A DNA stretch of 64,000 nucleotides from NCBI RefSeq assembly GCF_034355335.1, contig NZ_CP136422.1, positions 449,001-513,000 of the forward strand, in the 5' to 3' direction. The stretch is from Blautia coccoides (lineage in GTDB: Bacteria; Bacillota; Clostridia; Lachnospirales; Lachnospiraceae). How positions within the stretch are numbered: the first letter of the stretch is position 1; every line of letters starts with the position of its first letter. Of this stretch, positions 51,251 through 60,452 are shown in pieces. A program made the translations under genes and the position numbers. Under the pieces are notes generated by a model that saw nothing but the letters and a program-made list of their open reading frames with translations, ran no database searches and was not told where the DNA came from.

Positions 51251-51328
51251 TCAAAGGGCAAAGCAAATCAGTAAAGGGCAAAGTCCTCAAATGGGCTTTG
51301 CCCTTTACTGATTTGCTTTGCCCTTTGA
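51251..51328. repeat. Long near-perfect hairpin between convergent genes
   Basis: Arms of about 35 bases (left arm begins TCAAAGGGCAAAGCAAATCA) flank a loop of about six bases. Each arm contains AAAGGGCAAAG twice, so the element is both inverted and directly repetitive. It lies between the isochorismatase gene and the Rpn-like gene. No T-runs flank it. Confidence 0.8.
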
Positions 51329-51392
51329 CCTCAAAAAGTGAATTTCCTTTTGTTTCTCAAGTGCTGATTTTCCTGTTGTCTGCCGGTTATGA

Positions 51393-52280
51393 TCACTGAC
51401 CGTTGGTTTTTTGGACAAAGTCGTTGATGGTCTCAGCTTTTGCCGCATATTTAAGCCATTGGTTCAGAACCTCTGTATTTTTCTGTGCCATGATCTTGAC
51501 CTGCAGTGCTTCAGGCACTTGACCCAAATCGTTCAGCAGCGCTAAAATGCCTTCTGCCTTTCCTTCTGCCTTTTTTGCTTCCAGTTCATCTTTCATCAAC
51601 TCCTCCAATGCTTCACACATAGCCTTCGCCTCCTCGAATTTTGCTTTATTTGCTCTGACAATAAGATTCATAACTGATTTATACAGGCTATTTTCTTTAT
51701 GCTTTCTGTATTGCTCAATTAAGCGTTTTGCCGTCTCTGGTTTTTCCAGGTCATCCGTCAGGCTTTTCAGCCATAGATTTTGTTCCTCAGACAGCTCTTT
51801 TGTCAAAATCAACTGTATGGGAATTTTATCCCCGGTAATATAATAGATCCCATCTTCCTCTTTGCCAATATCATAGCCTCTTTCCTCCTTTAGGTGCCGT
51901 ATGAGGCTGCGTGGATACTTGTGGCAAACGAGGGTTATGGTGATATCTTGAATTCCGATGCTGCCTGTTTTCGTTGTATCGGCCTTATAAAAACAAGTAT
52001 AACCATAAACTTTATAGAAATCATTCACACTCAGATAATCTGAGGGACTCTTATATTCTACGATGTTATGGGTTCTGAATATTTTGCCGATATTTTTCCG
52101 TATAGGCACTTCCTTTTCTTTTTTTACGATCAGTACATCAATTTCTTTAGGCCTTGTCCCCAATTGATGTTCACTTTCAAAAACCAAAAGATTCGCCTCG
52201 GCTTCCAGTTCAATCTGGAGTCCGGCATAAAAAGCAGGGTGCCACTGCAAGATACGGTGGTTTTGTTTCCGTTCTTCCAT
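51393..52280 (-). CDS. Rpn-like PD-(D/E)XK nuclease-family protein
   Basis: The N-terminal 110 residues carry a restriction-endonuclease-like core: ANLLVFESEHQLGTRPKEIDVLIVKKE and then VEYKSPSDYLSVNDFYKVYGYTCFYK, giving the D...ExK arrangement. The C-terminal part is helical and charged, with an EAKKAEGKAEG stretch typical of Rpn/transposase-31-like proteins. Length 295. Such genes are multicopy in Lachnospiraceae. AGGAGG precedes the ATG. A long hairpin lies just past its 3' end. Relation to recombination is a family-level inference. Confidence 0.8.
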   Translation of the reverse strand: MEERKQNHRILQWHPAFYAGLQIELEAEANLLVFESEHQLGTRPKEIDVLIVKKEKEVPIRKNIGKIFRTHNIVEYKSPSDYLSVNDFYKVYGYTCFYKADTTKTGSIGIQDITITLVCHKYPRSLIRHLKEERGYDIGKEEDGIYYITGDKIPIQLILTKELSEEQNLWLKSLTDDLEKPETAKRLIEQYRKHKENSLYKSVMNLIVRANKAKFEEAKAMCEALEELMKDELEAKKAEGKAEGILALLNDLGQVPEALQVKIMAQKNTEVLNQWLKYAAKAETINDFVQKTNGQ

Positions 52281-52783
52281 ATAAAACCTCCTTCTTTAAC
52301 AATAGAAAACATGCATCGTGTTTTTCTATTATCATGAATAAAATTACGGCAGGAGGTTTCTAAACTTTCAGAAAATCCCTGCCAAAGTGTGATGAAAAGC
52401 ATGAATTTTCCGAAAGGACAGGCCAGACATATGCTGACCGGCTATTATGAAATGATTTAAGATATTTTGAATCCCAAGACCGATTCAAAACTAGAAAATT
52501 ACCCAGAAAATACGCTTTTTTTCATTTTATCACACCCATTTCCTGTCCGCAACAGATTTATTTAATCCAAATCTGAAAATCTGAATCTAAAAAGGCTACT
52601 ATCCATAGTCCTGCAAGAAGTGCAGTCTATGAGCAGTAACCTAAAAATTGCTGCGGCTCGTTCAGAGGGAGCTTAGCTGAAATAAGAGATTAACTTAAAA
52701 CAATAGATTAAGTTGAAGCATTAAATCTAAATACCACTCAATAAATTCTCAGCAAAATCCCCAGCCAAAACGGAGGGAAGTTG
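52281..52783. other. 500-base gap between the Rpn-like and AEC genes
   Basis: AATAGAAAAC/TGTTTTTCTATT forms a hairpin at 52301-52330 in the leader of the Rpn-like gene, and GGCAGG.../...CCTGCC another at 52348-52383. The rest is AT-rich with AATCTAAA-type short repeats. I see no coding sequence or RNA gene. Confidence 0.5.
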
Positions 52784-53692
52784 TTATAGGATGATCAACA
52801 GCAAAGTCATACATATAATACTTATGATGATACTGATAGAATTGATCTCGCTGGAAAGTCCCACATCTCCCCCGCATTTTTCTGTGAATATAGGGTCAAA
52901 GGATGCCAAAGGTGAGAAGAGCAGGATGACCAGAGTTTTTCTCAGTGATCTGTCAAAGGGAAGCAGGAACCAGGCAGCCAGGGAAAAGGCCAGGGCCACC
53001 AGATAGCGGGCACTGAGGATGCGGGTAATGGCTGAGAAGTGTTTGCGGTTTAAGGTGAGTTCCATACCAATCCCAAGCATTGTCATTGCCATGAACGCAT
53101 TTGCCTCAGCCCCAATCCCTACAAAGGTAAGAATGCCGTCCGGGAGTCTGAGATGCAGCAGGCTTAAAAGCGTCATAAGCAGATAGGTCAGCGTAGGCAC
53201 GGATGAAAAGGTCTTTTTCAACAGGGAACCAAGGGTTGTCCTGTTATCAGGGCTTTGTACACTGGAGGCCAATGCATAAGTTCCTCCGGTACACAGGAGA
53301 GAGTTGCCGATATCGAACATGGAGGCAGCGATCACACCGGAAGGGCCTACAAAGCTGTGCAGATAGGGGATTGCAAAGGTTCCAATATTGAAACCTGAGT
53401 GGTTGATCATCTGAAATGCCTTTTCATCCGGGCTTTTCTTTCTTGCCATAAAATATCCTGTACCAATTAGAAAAAGAGTTCCGCAAAAACCAATGGGAAC
53501 CAGGAAAAAGAGGGAGGTGTCAAAATCCATCTGGCTGAAATTATTGATGATGGCGCACGGCAGTGTGATTTTTACTACCAGTGCAGAGACCACGCGGAAA
53601 TCCTCTTTTTTCAGAATATGTATCTTTTTCAGTGTAAACGCCAGAGCGATCATGCAGATAAGCGCAGTAGCTCTGGTTAGTATATCTGTCAT
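52784..53692 (-). CDS. AEC-family (auxin efflux carrier type) transporter
   Basis: This membrane protein has 302 residues and about ten helices of the AEC family. FSQMDFDTSLFFLVPIGFCGTLF, the NHSGFNIGTFAIPYLHSFVGPSGVIAASMFDIGN motif and TMLGIGMEL are typical. Members export organic acids such as malate or malonate, or auxin-like compounds. It stands alone with its own leader, which contains the inverted repeat at 53704-53754. Substrate unknown. Confidence 0.9.
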   Translation of the reverse strand: MTDILTRATALICMIALAFTLKKIHILKKEDFRVVSALVVKITLPCAIINNFSQMDFDTSLFFLVPIGFCGTLFLIGTGYFMARKKSPDEKAFQMINHSGFNIGTFAIPYLHSFVGPSGVIAASMFDIGNSLLCTGGTYALASSVQSPDNRTTLGSLLKKTFSSVPTLTYLLMTLLSLLHLRLPDGILTFVGIGAEANAFMAMTMLGIGMELTLNRKHFSAITRILSARYLVALAFSLAAWFLLPFDRSLRKTLVILLFSPLASFDPIFTEKCGGDVGLSSEINSISIIISIICMTLLLIIL

Positions 53693-53703
53693 TTTGTAAT
53701 CCT

Positions 53704-53754
53704 GTAACTATTCAGAACCTGTATAATTTTACAGCTTCGCGGCGCACAGTTACG
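53704..53754. repeat. GTAACT/CAGTTACG inverted repeat
   Basis: GTAACT (53704-53709) and CACAGTTACG (53745-53754) flank a smaller dyad CTGTA-TAATTT-TACAG. The outer left part (TTCTGAATAGTTAC on the reverse strand) is identical over 14 bases to a site near 7429-7442. Confidence 0.55.
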
Positions 53755-53935
53755 TTATCCTTTCTTTTTCAATACTGCTTAGATCAGAGGGCATGTGACG
53801 GTTCATCCTGCAGACTGCAGCGCGCATCCTCCAAAAGCAATTTCAAACACACTCTAGCATAAAAGGAAAGGTTTGGCAATATCCCAAAGTATTAAAGAAA
53901 GAGATTTGCAACATCCCTAGGCAACACTCCCGTTT

Positions 53936-55531
53936 TCAGGAAGAACGCAGTGCCAAGAAGTTCTTAGGAGAGATCCCGTAAAACTTTTTAAAACACTTGC
54001 TGAAATATCCCGGGTCTGTGAAGCCGCATAAAGCCGCTGTGTTCTGGATGGAAGGAGACTGCTGTAAGAGGAACTCTTTTGCCTTGTGCATCCGGAAGGT
54101 GTTGATGTAACAGCTCAGTGTAGTATGGCTCTCCTGGCTGAAAAGCGTGCTGAGATACTGAGGGCTGACAAAAAAATGAGCGGAAATGGTTTCAAGCCTT
54201 AATTCAGGGTCCATATAGTGCAGGGCAATGTAATCCTGGATCTCGGATATGAGGGAAGTTTTACCGGAAACTGCGCTTGTACTGCATTGTTCCAGCACAG
54301 AGGTATATGTGTCTGTGAGCAGTTCTTTGAGCTGTTCAATATTTTCACAGTTTCTATAGGAATCCAAAGCATTCTGCAGTGCTGTAAACTCTATATGGAA
54401 ACAGCCGCATTCGGTGATAAAATCGTCCAGTGCGCTGATAAATATGGCAGCGGTCAGACGGATTTTGCGGATGTGGCAGTTTGTCTCCTGCATTTTGTTG
54501 AAGGTGGTACAGATATATTGAATGGCCTGTTCTTTCTCTTTCCTGCGCAGCAGAAGCAGGAGTTCCCGACAGATATCAGATGTTATATCAATATCCGGGG
54601 AAAGCTGCTCCTGGCTGTAACACTTAAATACCGTGAGATTTTTATAGCTGCTGTTATGCTGGACGGAGAGGGCCTCTTCGTAGGAGGCTTTAATCCCCTG
54701 TGCTCCGTATTGGGGAGTTCCGCTGAAGATACTTACAGGAATATGGACAGTATCTTTCAAAAGCTTTATTAAGTGTTCACAAAGAGTCTCCAATTGGGAA
54801 ATATCACAGACACTGTCCTTTTGCCCAAGGATGATATACTGGTGTGAGAGCGAGTAATCCACATAGAGCAGATGTTTATAGGTTTCATGAAAGACTTCTG
54901 TACAGATGTTTTCCATAATGGAATGACAGAGTACCAGGTCTGTCTCCCAGTTCCACACAGTGGTATTGGCGCTATTTGGCTTCAGGGACAGCACTGTGAA
55001 CCAGTCTGCATTTTCCAGTTCGGCCTGCTTTTTCAGCACAGCGAATTCTTCAGGACGGCAGCTGCCGGAGACTGCTTTGCTGAAAAAGTTAAGTGCCATA
55101 TGTTTTTGGTAAATACTCCGTGTCTGATAATAATCAGATATCACACCCTGTCTTCGGTGTTCGCTGTCAATTTCCCGGCTCAGCTTGTCAAGGCAGTCAA
55201 GAAGCTCACGGTTGTCTATGGGCTTTAAAAGGTATTCCTTTACGCCCAGGGAAATGGCCTGCTTTGCATAGGCAAAGTCACTGTAGCCTGTGGAGAGGAT
55301 GAATTTTGTCTGACAGTCCGGGACGAGAGAGCGGATCATTTCTAGTCCGTCCATGACAGGCATGGAAATATCCACAAGTGCCATATCGGGCTTTAATTCA
55401 CGTACGATCTCTGCACCTGAAAGGCCATTGTTGGCCTCGCCGATCACCTCATAATTCTCCTGTTTTTTTATCAGACTGCAGATGGATTTCCGAAAAAACA
55501 GCTCATCATCAACAATTATCAGGGTTTTCAT
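53936..55531 (-). CDS. YesN-type response regulator with AraC output domain
   Basis: Residues 1-120 are a receiver domain (IIVDDELFFRKSICSLI, phosphorylatable aspartate 54 in ALVDISMPVMDGLEM, KPIDNRELL). A long middle region of about 290 residues links it to a C-terminal AraC helix-turn-helix pair (LETISAHFFVSPQYLSTLFSQESHTTLSCYI; IQNTAALCGFTDPGYFSKCFKKFYGISPKNFL). Length 531 matches YesN-type regulators of carbohydrate ABC operons. Its start overlaps the kinase gene by 23 bp. It probably activates the divergent arabinoside operon through the paired repeats at 57431-57459. Confidence 0.93.
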   Translation of the reverse strand: MKTLIIVDDELFFRKSICSLIKKQENYEVIGEANNGLSGAEIVRELKPDMALVDISMPVMDGLEMIRSLVPDCQTKFILSTGYSDFAYAKQAISLGVKEYLLKPIDNRELLDCLDKLSREIDSEHRRQGVISDYYQTRSIYQKHMALNFFSKAVSGSCRPEEFAVLKKQAELENADWFTVLSLKPNSANTTVWNWETDLVLCHSIMENICTEVFHETYKHLLYVDYSLSHQYIILGQKDSVCDISQLETLCEHLIKLLKDTVHIPVSIFSGTPQYGAQGIKASYEEALSVQHNSSYKNLTVFKCYSQEQLSPDIDITSDICRELLLLLRRKEKEQAIQYICTTFNKMQETNCHIRKIRLTAAIFISALDDFITECGCFHIEFTALQNALDSYRNCENIEQLKELLTDTYTSVLEQCSTSAVSGKTSLISEIQDYIALHYMDPELRLETISAHFFVSPQYLSTLFSQESHTTLSCYINTFRMHKAKEFLLQQSPSIQNTAALCGFTDPGYFSKCFKKFYGISPKNFLALRSS

Positions 55532-57320
55532 ATTGGGTTCCTCCTTTGGGCAGTGTTACTGTAACTGCAGTAAATTCCTTTTCCTCACTGGCTATGGTAA
55601 GACCATAATTATCTCCGTATAACAGCTTGATCCTGTGGTGGATACTGGGAAGTCCGAACGATTTGCCGTCTACATGGTTGGAGCAAATGGATGCCTGAAG
55701 CTCCTGCAGTTTACCCGATGGGATTCCTTTGCCGTTATCCATTATGGTTATGGCTACGGTTGAATCGTCTTCTGTTATATTGACACAGATATGGCATTTT
55801 TCGGTAGACAGCGCGTGCACAAATATATTTTCTATAATAGGCTGAAGGGTAAGCTTTGGTATATCAATCTGATCTGTGGGAAATGTGGCTGTCATGTTGA
55901 AGTCATAGTCCACATATTCCATGTATCTGAGACTTTGGATATACAAGTATTGCTCCGTCAGCTCAAGCTCCTGTTTCAGCGGAATGATAAAACGTCCCTT
56001 TGAAAGAGAATTCCGATAGAACACAGACATAGCCGCAACTGCTTTTACAGCGGTTTCATTCATTTCCAGCTCGATCAGGGATTTGATGGTGCTCAGTGTA
56101 TTGTACAGGAAATGGGGATTTATCTGTGATTGCAGGAAGCGGATCTCCATTTCCTGTTTTGCGTTCTGCTCCTCATAGACGTTGTCGATCAAAGTCTGGA
56201 TCCGCTTTATCATAAGATTGAACTGTTTGTACAGCACCGCAAGCTCATCATTAGAATGATAGCTGGCCGAGATATCCAGGTTGCCCATGGAAGCTGTCTC
56301 CATTTTTGACGCCAGGCGCTGGATGGGAGCGGTAACGGTCCTTGTGCAGAGCATGGAAAAGAACAGGGAGAGGATAAACAGCAGTACACAGATGAGGACA
56401 ATGGCCTGCAGTACAGCCCTGTGTTCCATGGTGAGATTCTGCAGCGGTATCAGATTCACTACGTACCAGTCCAGCCCCGGATATTCTTTTCTTATGAGGA
56501 GTGTCTCTGTTTCATGGACATAAGCTGTTGCTATATTTGTATCCTCTAACTTCCGCATTTCTTCGGCACTGATCCCCGTGTAGGAAACGAAAGATTCATA
56601 GATTCCTTTTGACGCTGAGGAGGATAAGATCCTGTTTTCAGAATCGGTAATATAAAAGTTGCGCAGATCACTGTCCGGAAGGTCACGGAATGCGGAGGAT
56701 ATGCTCGATTCCCGGATCAGGAGGACAACTGTGCCCAGATATTTAGTAGTATCAATATCCATTACTGGTTTCAGGGCGGCAAAGGTGGGTACGCCGTCAA
56801 TGGTATATGGGCCTAAAAAATGAAAAGAAGGGTCTGTCTGCAATGTCCGGAGAAACTCAGGAGAGAGATAAGGGGTCAGTTCTTCGGTGATATCTGTGCT
56901 GCTGTGAAACCATTGGTTCTCTGTGTCCAGGATATCCCAGTTGGAGATGTTTTTATGTAAACCAATAATCCTTTGAGCCTGCTTTGTCAGCGCGGAATTC
57001 ACAAAAAAGCGGGACAGTGCATTTTCCGGGACCGTGGGATTTTCTTTTAACGTTTCTCCTATATCACTGTTGATGGATAAGGTGATGGCGTAGTCAGATA
57101 TATGACCTATTTTTTCGCTTAGATTATTGGTGATAATAATAAGCTGCTGCTGGCTGGACAAAGTCGCGTGTTCCACTAAAGCATTTTTGGAGGTCTTATA
57201 GAAAGACACGGCGGTAATGACGAGAATAAAGCTGCTCAGAAAAAGATATGTGATCAAAAGCCTGTGTTTGATCGGAACGGTTGAAAATATATGAAAGACG
57301 GAATGCTCAAATTTTTTCAT
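55509..57320 (-). CDS. YesM-type sensor histidine kinase
   Basis: An N-terminal membrane helix (LLITYLFLSSFILVITAV), an extracellular sensor domain of about 250 residues, a second helix (AIVLICVLLFILSLFFSML) and a HAMP region (APIQRLASKMETASMGNLDIS) precede a HisKA_7TM-like kinase domain with QINPHFLYNTLSTIKSL (histidine near 401) and an ATPase domain (QPIIENIFVHAL, IMDNGKGIPSG). The start with GGAGG eight bases upstream is chosen over one 11 codons earlier. It senses extracellular oligosaccharides, perhaps with the lipoprotein encoded across the gap, and signals to the overlapping response regulator. Confidence 0.93.
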   Translation of the reverse strand: MKKFEHSVFHIFSTVPIKHRLLITYLFLSSFILVITAVSFYKTSKNALVEHATLSSQQQLIIITNNLSEKIGHISDYAITLSINSDIGETLKENPTVPENALSRFFVNSALTKQAQRIIGLHKNISNWDILDTENQWFHSSTDITEELTPYLSPEFLRTLQTDPSFHFLGPYTIDGVPTFAALKPVMDIDTTKYLGTVVLLIRESSISSAFRDLPDSDLRNFYITDSENRILSSSASKGIYESFVSYTGISAEEMRKLEDTNIATAYVHETETLLIRKEYPGLDWYVVNLIPLQNLTMEHRAVLQAIVLICVLLFILSLFFSMLCTRTVTAPIQRLASKMETASMGNLDISASYHSNDELAVLYKQFNLMIKRIQTLIDNVYEEQNAKQEMEIRFLQSQINPHFLYNTLSTIKSLIELEMNETAVKAVAAMSVFYRNSLSKGRFIIPLKQELELTEQYLYIQSLRYMEYVDYDFNMTATFPTDQIDIPKLTLQPIIENIFVHALSTEKCHICVNITEDDSTVAITIMDNGKGIPSGKLQELQASICSNHVDGKSFGLPSIHHRIKLLYGDNYGLTIASEEKEFTAVTVTLPKGGTQYENPDNC

Positions 57321-57358
57321 TTGTGAATCCTCCGGGTAATAATAATCGCACATTTAGG

Positions 57359-57400
57359 GGGCGTTTCTGCAGTTTATTATATAATAATCGGGAAACGCCC
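57359..57400. promoter_or_regulatory. Hairpin with nested palindrome in the YesM/GH51 gap
   Basis: GGGCGTTTC (57359-57367) pairs with GAAACGCCC (57392-57400). Inside is the palindrome TTATTATATAATAA (57374-57387), which offers TATAAT on both strands. It may be a divergent promoter core or a leader structure for the kinase gene. Confidence 0.55.
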
Positions 57401-57430
57401 ACAAGCATTCTGAGAACTATAGGAAAATAT

Positions 57431-57483
57431 TCCAAGTATCAATAAAATTTTCCATGTATTTTATCAAGTGAACTTTTTATAAT
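57431..57483 (+). promoter_or_regulatory. Paired YesN-type repeats and -10 box of the GH51 operon
   Basis: TCCAAGTAT (57431-57439) and TCCATGTAT (57451-57459) are direct repeats exactly 20 bp apart, on the same face of the helix. The second covers the -35 position of a perfect TATAAT at 57478-57483, and no good -35 box exists. This fits activation by the AraC-type response regulator. Confidence 0.68.
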
Positions 57484-57507
57484 GTGTTTATGTAAAGGAG
57501 GAGAGAG

Positions 57508-59004
57508 ATGAAAGTACATGTCAATGAGAAACGGATCGTGGGAAAGCGGGATGAAATGATCTACGGACATTTCATTGAGCATTTCCACAGACAAATTTAC
57601 GGAGGGGTCTATGAACCGGATTCTCCGTTGGCGGATGAAGACGGATTCCGCAGAGATGTCCTGGAAGCAATGAAAAAGATCAAGGTGCCGATACTGAGGT
57701 GGCCCGGAGGATGTTTTGTGTCTTCTTACCATTGGAAGGAAGCTGTGGGTGCCAAGAGAACACCCATGTTTGACAAGTCTTGGAGAGTAGAGGACCCGAA
57801 TACCTTCGGTACGGACGAGTACATAAAACTCTGCCGAAAGGTAGGATGCGAACCTTATATCTGTACAAATGCAGGGACCGGTACGGCGGAGGAAATGAGC
57901 GACTGGGTGGAATACTGCAATCTGGAGAGCGAGGGGAAATATGCCGGATGGAGAATTGAAAACGGCAGTGTACAGCCCTATAAAGTAAAATACTGGAGCA
58001 TTGGCAATGAGAATTACGGGTCCTGGGAGCTGGGAGCCAAATCCGCGGAGGAATGGGGGCATCTGGTCAGAGAATCTGCAAAGATGATGGTGCGGGTAGA
58101 TCCACAAACGGAGCTTAGCGCAGCGGCTCTGACAGACCTTGAGTGGAATATTAACCTTCTGAAAAACTGCGGTGATTATCTGAAATGGATATCCATACAT
58201 GAGTATTGGGACGGCATCAACCAGACCAATGATTATGCCGATTATGAGCAGAGTATGGCATATACCAGGAATATAGGTCATTCCATTGATGAGGTCCGCG
58301 GGCTGCTAAAAGCCATGAAACTGGAGAATAAAATAAAGATCGCCTTTGACGAATGGAATTTAAGAGGATGGTATCACCCTAATGTTCACACGATTCGACA
58401 GGGAATTTCCAAGGAAGAATATCTTTATCCCCGGGATGAAAATGATGACAACTCCAAATATACCATGGCAGATGCTGTATTCACCGCATGTTTTCTCAAT
58501 ACCCTGAACAGAAATTGTGATATTGTGGGTATGGCAAATTATGCGCCTGTAGTGAACACCAGGGGATGTATTTATACGTACCCGGAAGGTATTGTCCTCC
58601 GCTCTACATATTTTGTTTTTGATCTGTATGTAAATTATCTTGGGGACATAGTCCTTGATTCCTGGAACGAAGACGCTGCGGTTATGACAGTGGAAAATAA
58701 ACAGGGAGAAGCAGTCACTCTGGACAGTGCGGATATTTTGGCCACAAGCTTCTCTGACCGGGAGGGACTTGCTCTGGCGGCTGTAAATAAGGAGGCCGAA
58801 AAAGAGATAAGCATTACACTGTCCTTTCCCTGTGAAGGTAAGCATGTGACCATGTATTCAATCAGCGGCAGTTCTACAGAGTCATACAATGACATAGGAC
58901 ACCAGGACGTGAAAATAGAGGAAAAAGATATGGGGAACTTTTACATGGATATGGTCATCGACCTAAAGCCCCACTCTGTAAATATTATAAGGATAGATGA
59001 ATAA
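57508..59004 (+). CDS. GH51 alpha-L-arabinofuranosidase
   Basis: This enzyme removes alpha-L-arabinofuranose from arabinoxylan, arabinan or arabinogalactan fragments. N-terminal MIYGHFIEHFHRQIYGGVYEP, LRWPGGCFVSSYHWKEAVG, the acid/base motif IGNENYG (glutamate 168) and the nucleophile motif FDEWNLRGW (glutamate 282) match GH51. Length 498; no signal peptide, so cytoplasmic. It is the first gene of an operon with a binding protein, two permeases and a GH2 enzyme. Confidence 0.95.
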   Translation: MKVHVNEKRIVGKRDEMIYGHFIEHFHRQIYGGVYEPDSPLADEDGFRRDVLEAMKKIKVPILRWPGGCFVSSYHWKEAVGAKRTPMFDKSWRVEDPNTFGTDEYIKLCRKVGCEPYICTNAGTGTAEEMSDWVEYCNLESEGKYAGWRIENGSVQPYKVKYWSIGNENYGSWELGAKSAEEWGHLVRESAKMMVRVDPQTELSAAALTDLEWNINLLKNCGDYLKWISIHEYWDGINQTNDYADYEQSMAYTRNIGHSIDEVRGLLKAMKLENKIKIAFDEWNLRGWYHPNVHTIRQGISKEEYLYPRDENDDNSKYTMADAVFTACFLNTLNRNCDIVGMANYAPVVNTRGCIYTYPEGIVLRSTYFVFDLYVNYLGDIVLDSWNEDAAVMTVENKQGEAVTLDSADILATSFSDREGLALAAVNKEAEKEISITLSFPCEGKHVTMYSISGSSTESYNDIGHQDVKIEEKDMGNFYMDMVIDLKPHSVNIIRIDE

Positions 59005-59018
59005 AGGAGGTAAGGAAA

Positions 59019-60374
59019 ATGAAGTTGAAAAATTTAGCGGCGTTAAGTATGGCGGCAGTTTTATGTGTAATGACAGCGGGATGTGGAGCTGACAACGGCA
59101 AAGACAGCGCAAAAAAGGACAGCACAGGGGAGGAGCCGAAACAGACAAGCCAGGCAGAGCAGGACTCCGATGAGTTAGTGATCAACTATGTAAGTGCCAG
59201 AGGAGAGACAGATGCGGCACTGAATGCCATTAAAAAGATTGCAGGCATGTATAAAGAGGACCACCCTAATTTTGAGTTTAATGTGGAATCTATAGCAGAC
59301 CGGGCTACCTATCTGCAGAAGATAAAAATACTGGCATCCAGCAATGAACTGCCGGATTGGTTTGACGCGGACCCGGAGGCCTTTTTTGAGGGACTCTGTA
59401 AAAAAGGCCTGATCTACAGTATAGATGACCTGTATGATGAGCTGGATTTAAAAGATAAATTTTTTGACATTGCCCTGAACTATCCGAAGCTGAGTGACGG
59501 AAGCAATTATCTGATGGCCTGGCAGGGAAATGTGGAGTATTTCTGGTACCACAAGGATATGTTTCAGGAGGCTGGAATTGAGGGGACGCCAAAGACGTTA
59601 AATGAACTGCTTGACGCTTGCGAAAAATTAAAAGGGGCCGGGATCACACCCATATCAGCCGGAAACTATGATATGATCATGCGTTATCCCGCATTCAAGG
59701 CTTTCCGCATGGAGGGAAATGATTTTATAGATAACGCAAGGATGGGAAAGAAGAAATTTGATTCTGAGACAGGTATTGCGTCAGGAGAATTTTTCCAGCA
59801 GATAGCCCAATATTATAATGAGGGATGGACAAACTCTGATGCGACTGCACAGATGGATCTGTTCTTGAATAAAGGGGCAGCTATCTTGTATACAGGTACC
59901 TGGGATACCCCAGATCTCACAGACGAGAATATGGTGCTGAAGGATGATATCTCTATGTTTAAGCTGCCTATGGATACAGACAATGACGCAACCACGGAAA
60001 ATGATTATTATGCACACTGCGGCATTGGAACAGCTATCTTAAAGGATTCCATGACACCGGCAATGAAGGATTTTATCAAATATCTGTGGGAGAACTTTGC
60101 GGATACAGCAATGTATGATTTTAATATGCTGCCGTCTATGATGCCGAGCAATCCTGAGCAGCTGCCGGAATTATCTCAGCAGATTTTGTCAGATCTGGAA
60201 AACTGCGGCACATTTGCCCAGTGCTGGGATGTGCGTCTGGATCCATCCACAAATGAAGTATACCGGAAGGAATTGGCGAATTTAGGGATGGGTGAATCAA
60301 CGCCAGAGGAATTCTGTAAGAGAATGGACGAAGCTGTGGCCCAATATGCGCCGGATTATTTTGATGTTGAGTAG
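59019..60374 (+). CDS. Sugar ABC transporter substrate-binding lipoprotein
   Basis: A lipoprotein signal (LCVMTAGCGADNG) and a charged linker precede a family-1 sugar-binding fold (INYVSARGETDAALNAIKKIAGMYKEDHPNFEFNVESIADRATYLQKIKILASSNELPDWFDADPEAFFEGL). Length 451. It follows GH51 by 14 bp and is probably specific for arabinose-containing oligosaccharides. The hairpin after its stop codon would raise its level relative to the permeases. Confidence 0.94.
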   Translation: MKLKNLAALSMAAVLCVMTAGCGADNGKDSAKKDSTGEEPKQTSQAEQDSDELVINYVSARGETDAALNAIKKIAGMYKEDHPNFEFNVESIADRATYLQKIKILASSNELPDWFDADPEAFFEGLCKKGLIYSIDDLYDELDLKDKFFDIALNYPKLSDGSNYLMAWQGNVEYFWYHKDMFQEAGIEGTPKTLNELLDACEKLKGAGITPISAGNYDMIMRYPAFKAFRMEGNDFIDNARMGKKKFDSETGIASGEFFQQIAQYYNEGWTNSDATAQMDLFLNKGAAILYTGTWDTPDLTDENMVLKDDISMFKLPMDTDNDATTENDYYAHCGIGTAILKDSMTPAMKDFIKYLWENFADTAMYDFNMLPSMMPSNPEQLPELSQQILSDLENCGTFAQCWDVRLDPSTNEVYRKELANLGMGESTPEEFCKRMDEAVAQYAPDYFDVE

Positions 60375-60393
60375 CCGTTGATAAATCTGTTCG

Positions 60394-60430
60394 GGTCCGG
60401 TACTTCCAGCAGGAAGGCCGGACCTGTTTT
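60394..60430 (+). terminator. Partial terminator after the binding-protein gene
   Basis: GGTCCGG (60394-60400) pairs with CCGGACC (60418-60424), with inner CTTCC/GGAAG and loop AGCA, followed by TGTTTT. It sits inside the operon. Confidence 0.8.
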
Positions 60431-60452
60431 AATTCGGAAGGAGAGAGGAAAC

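Noticed and set aside
51251..51328. Terminal inverted repeats of an insertion sequence
   Set aside because: The arms are almost adjacent and flank no transposase; the Rpn-like gene lies outside the hairpin.
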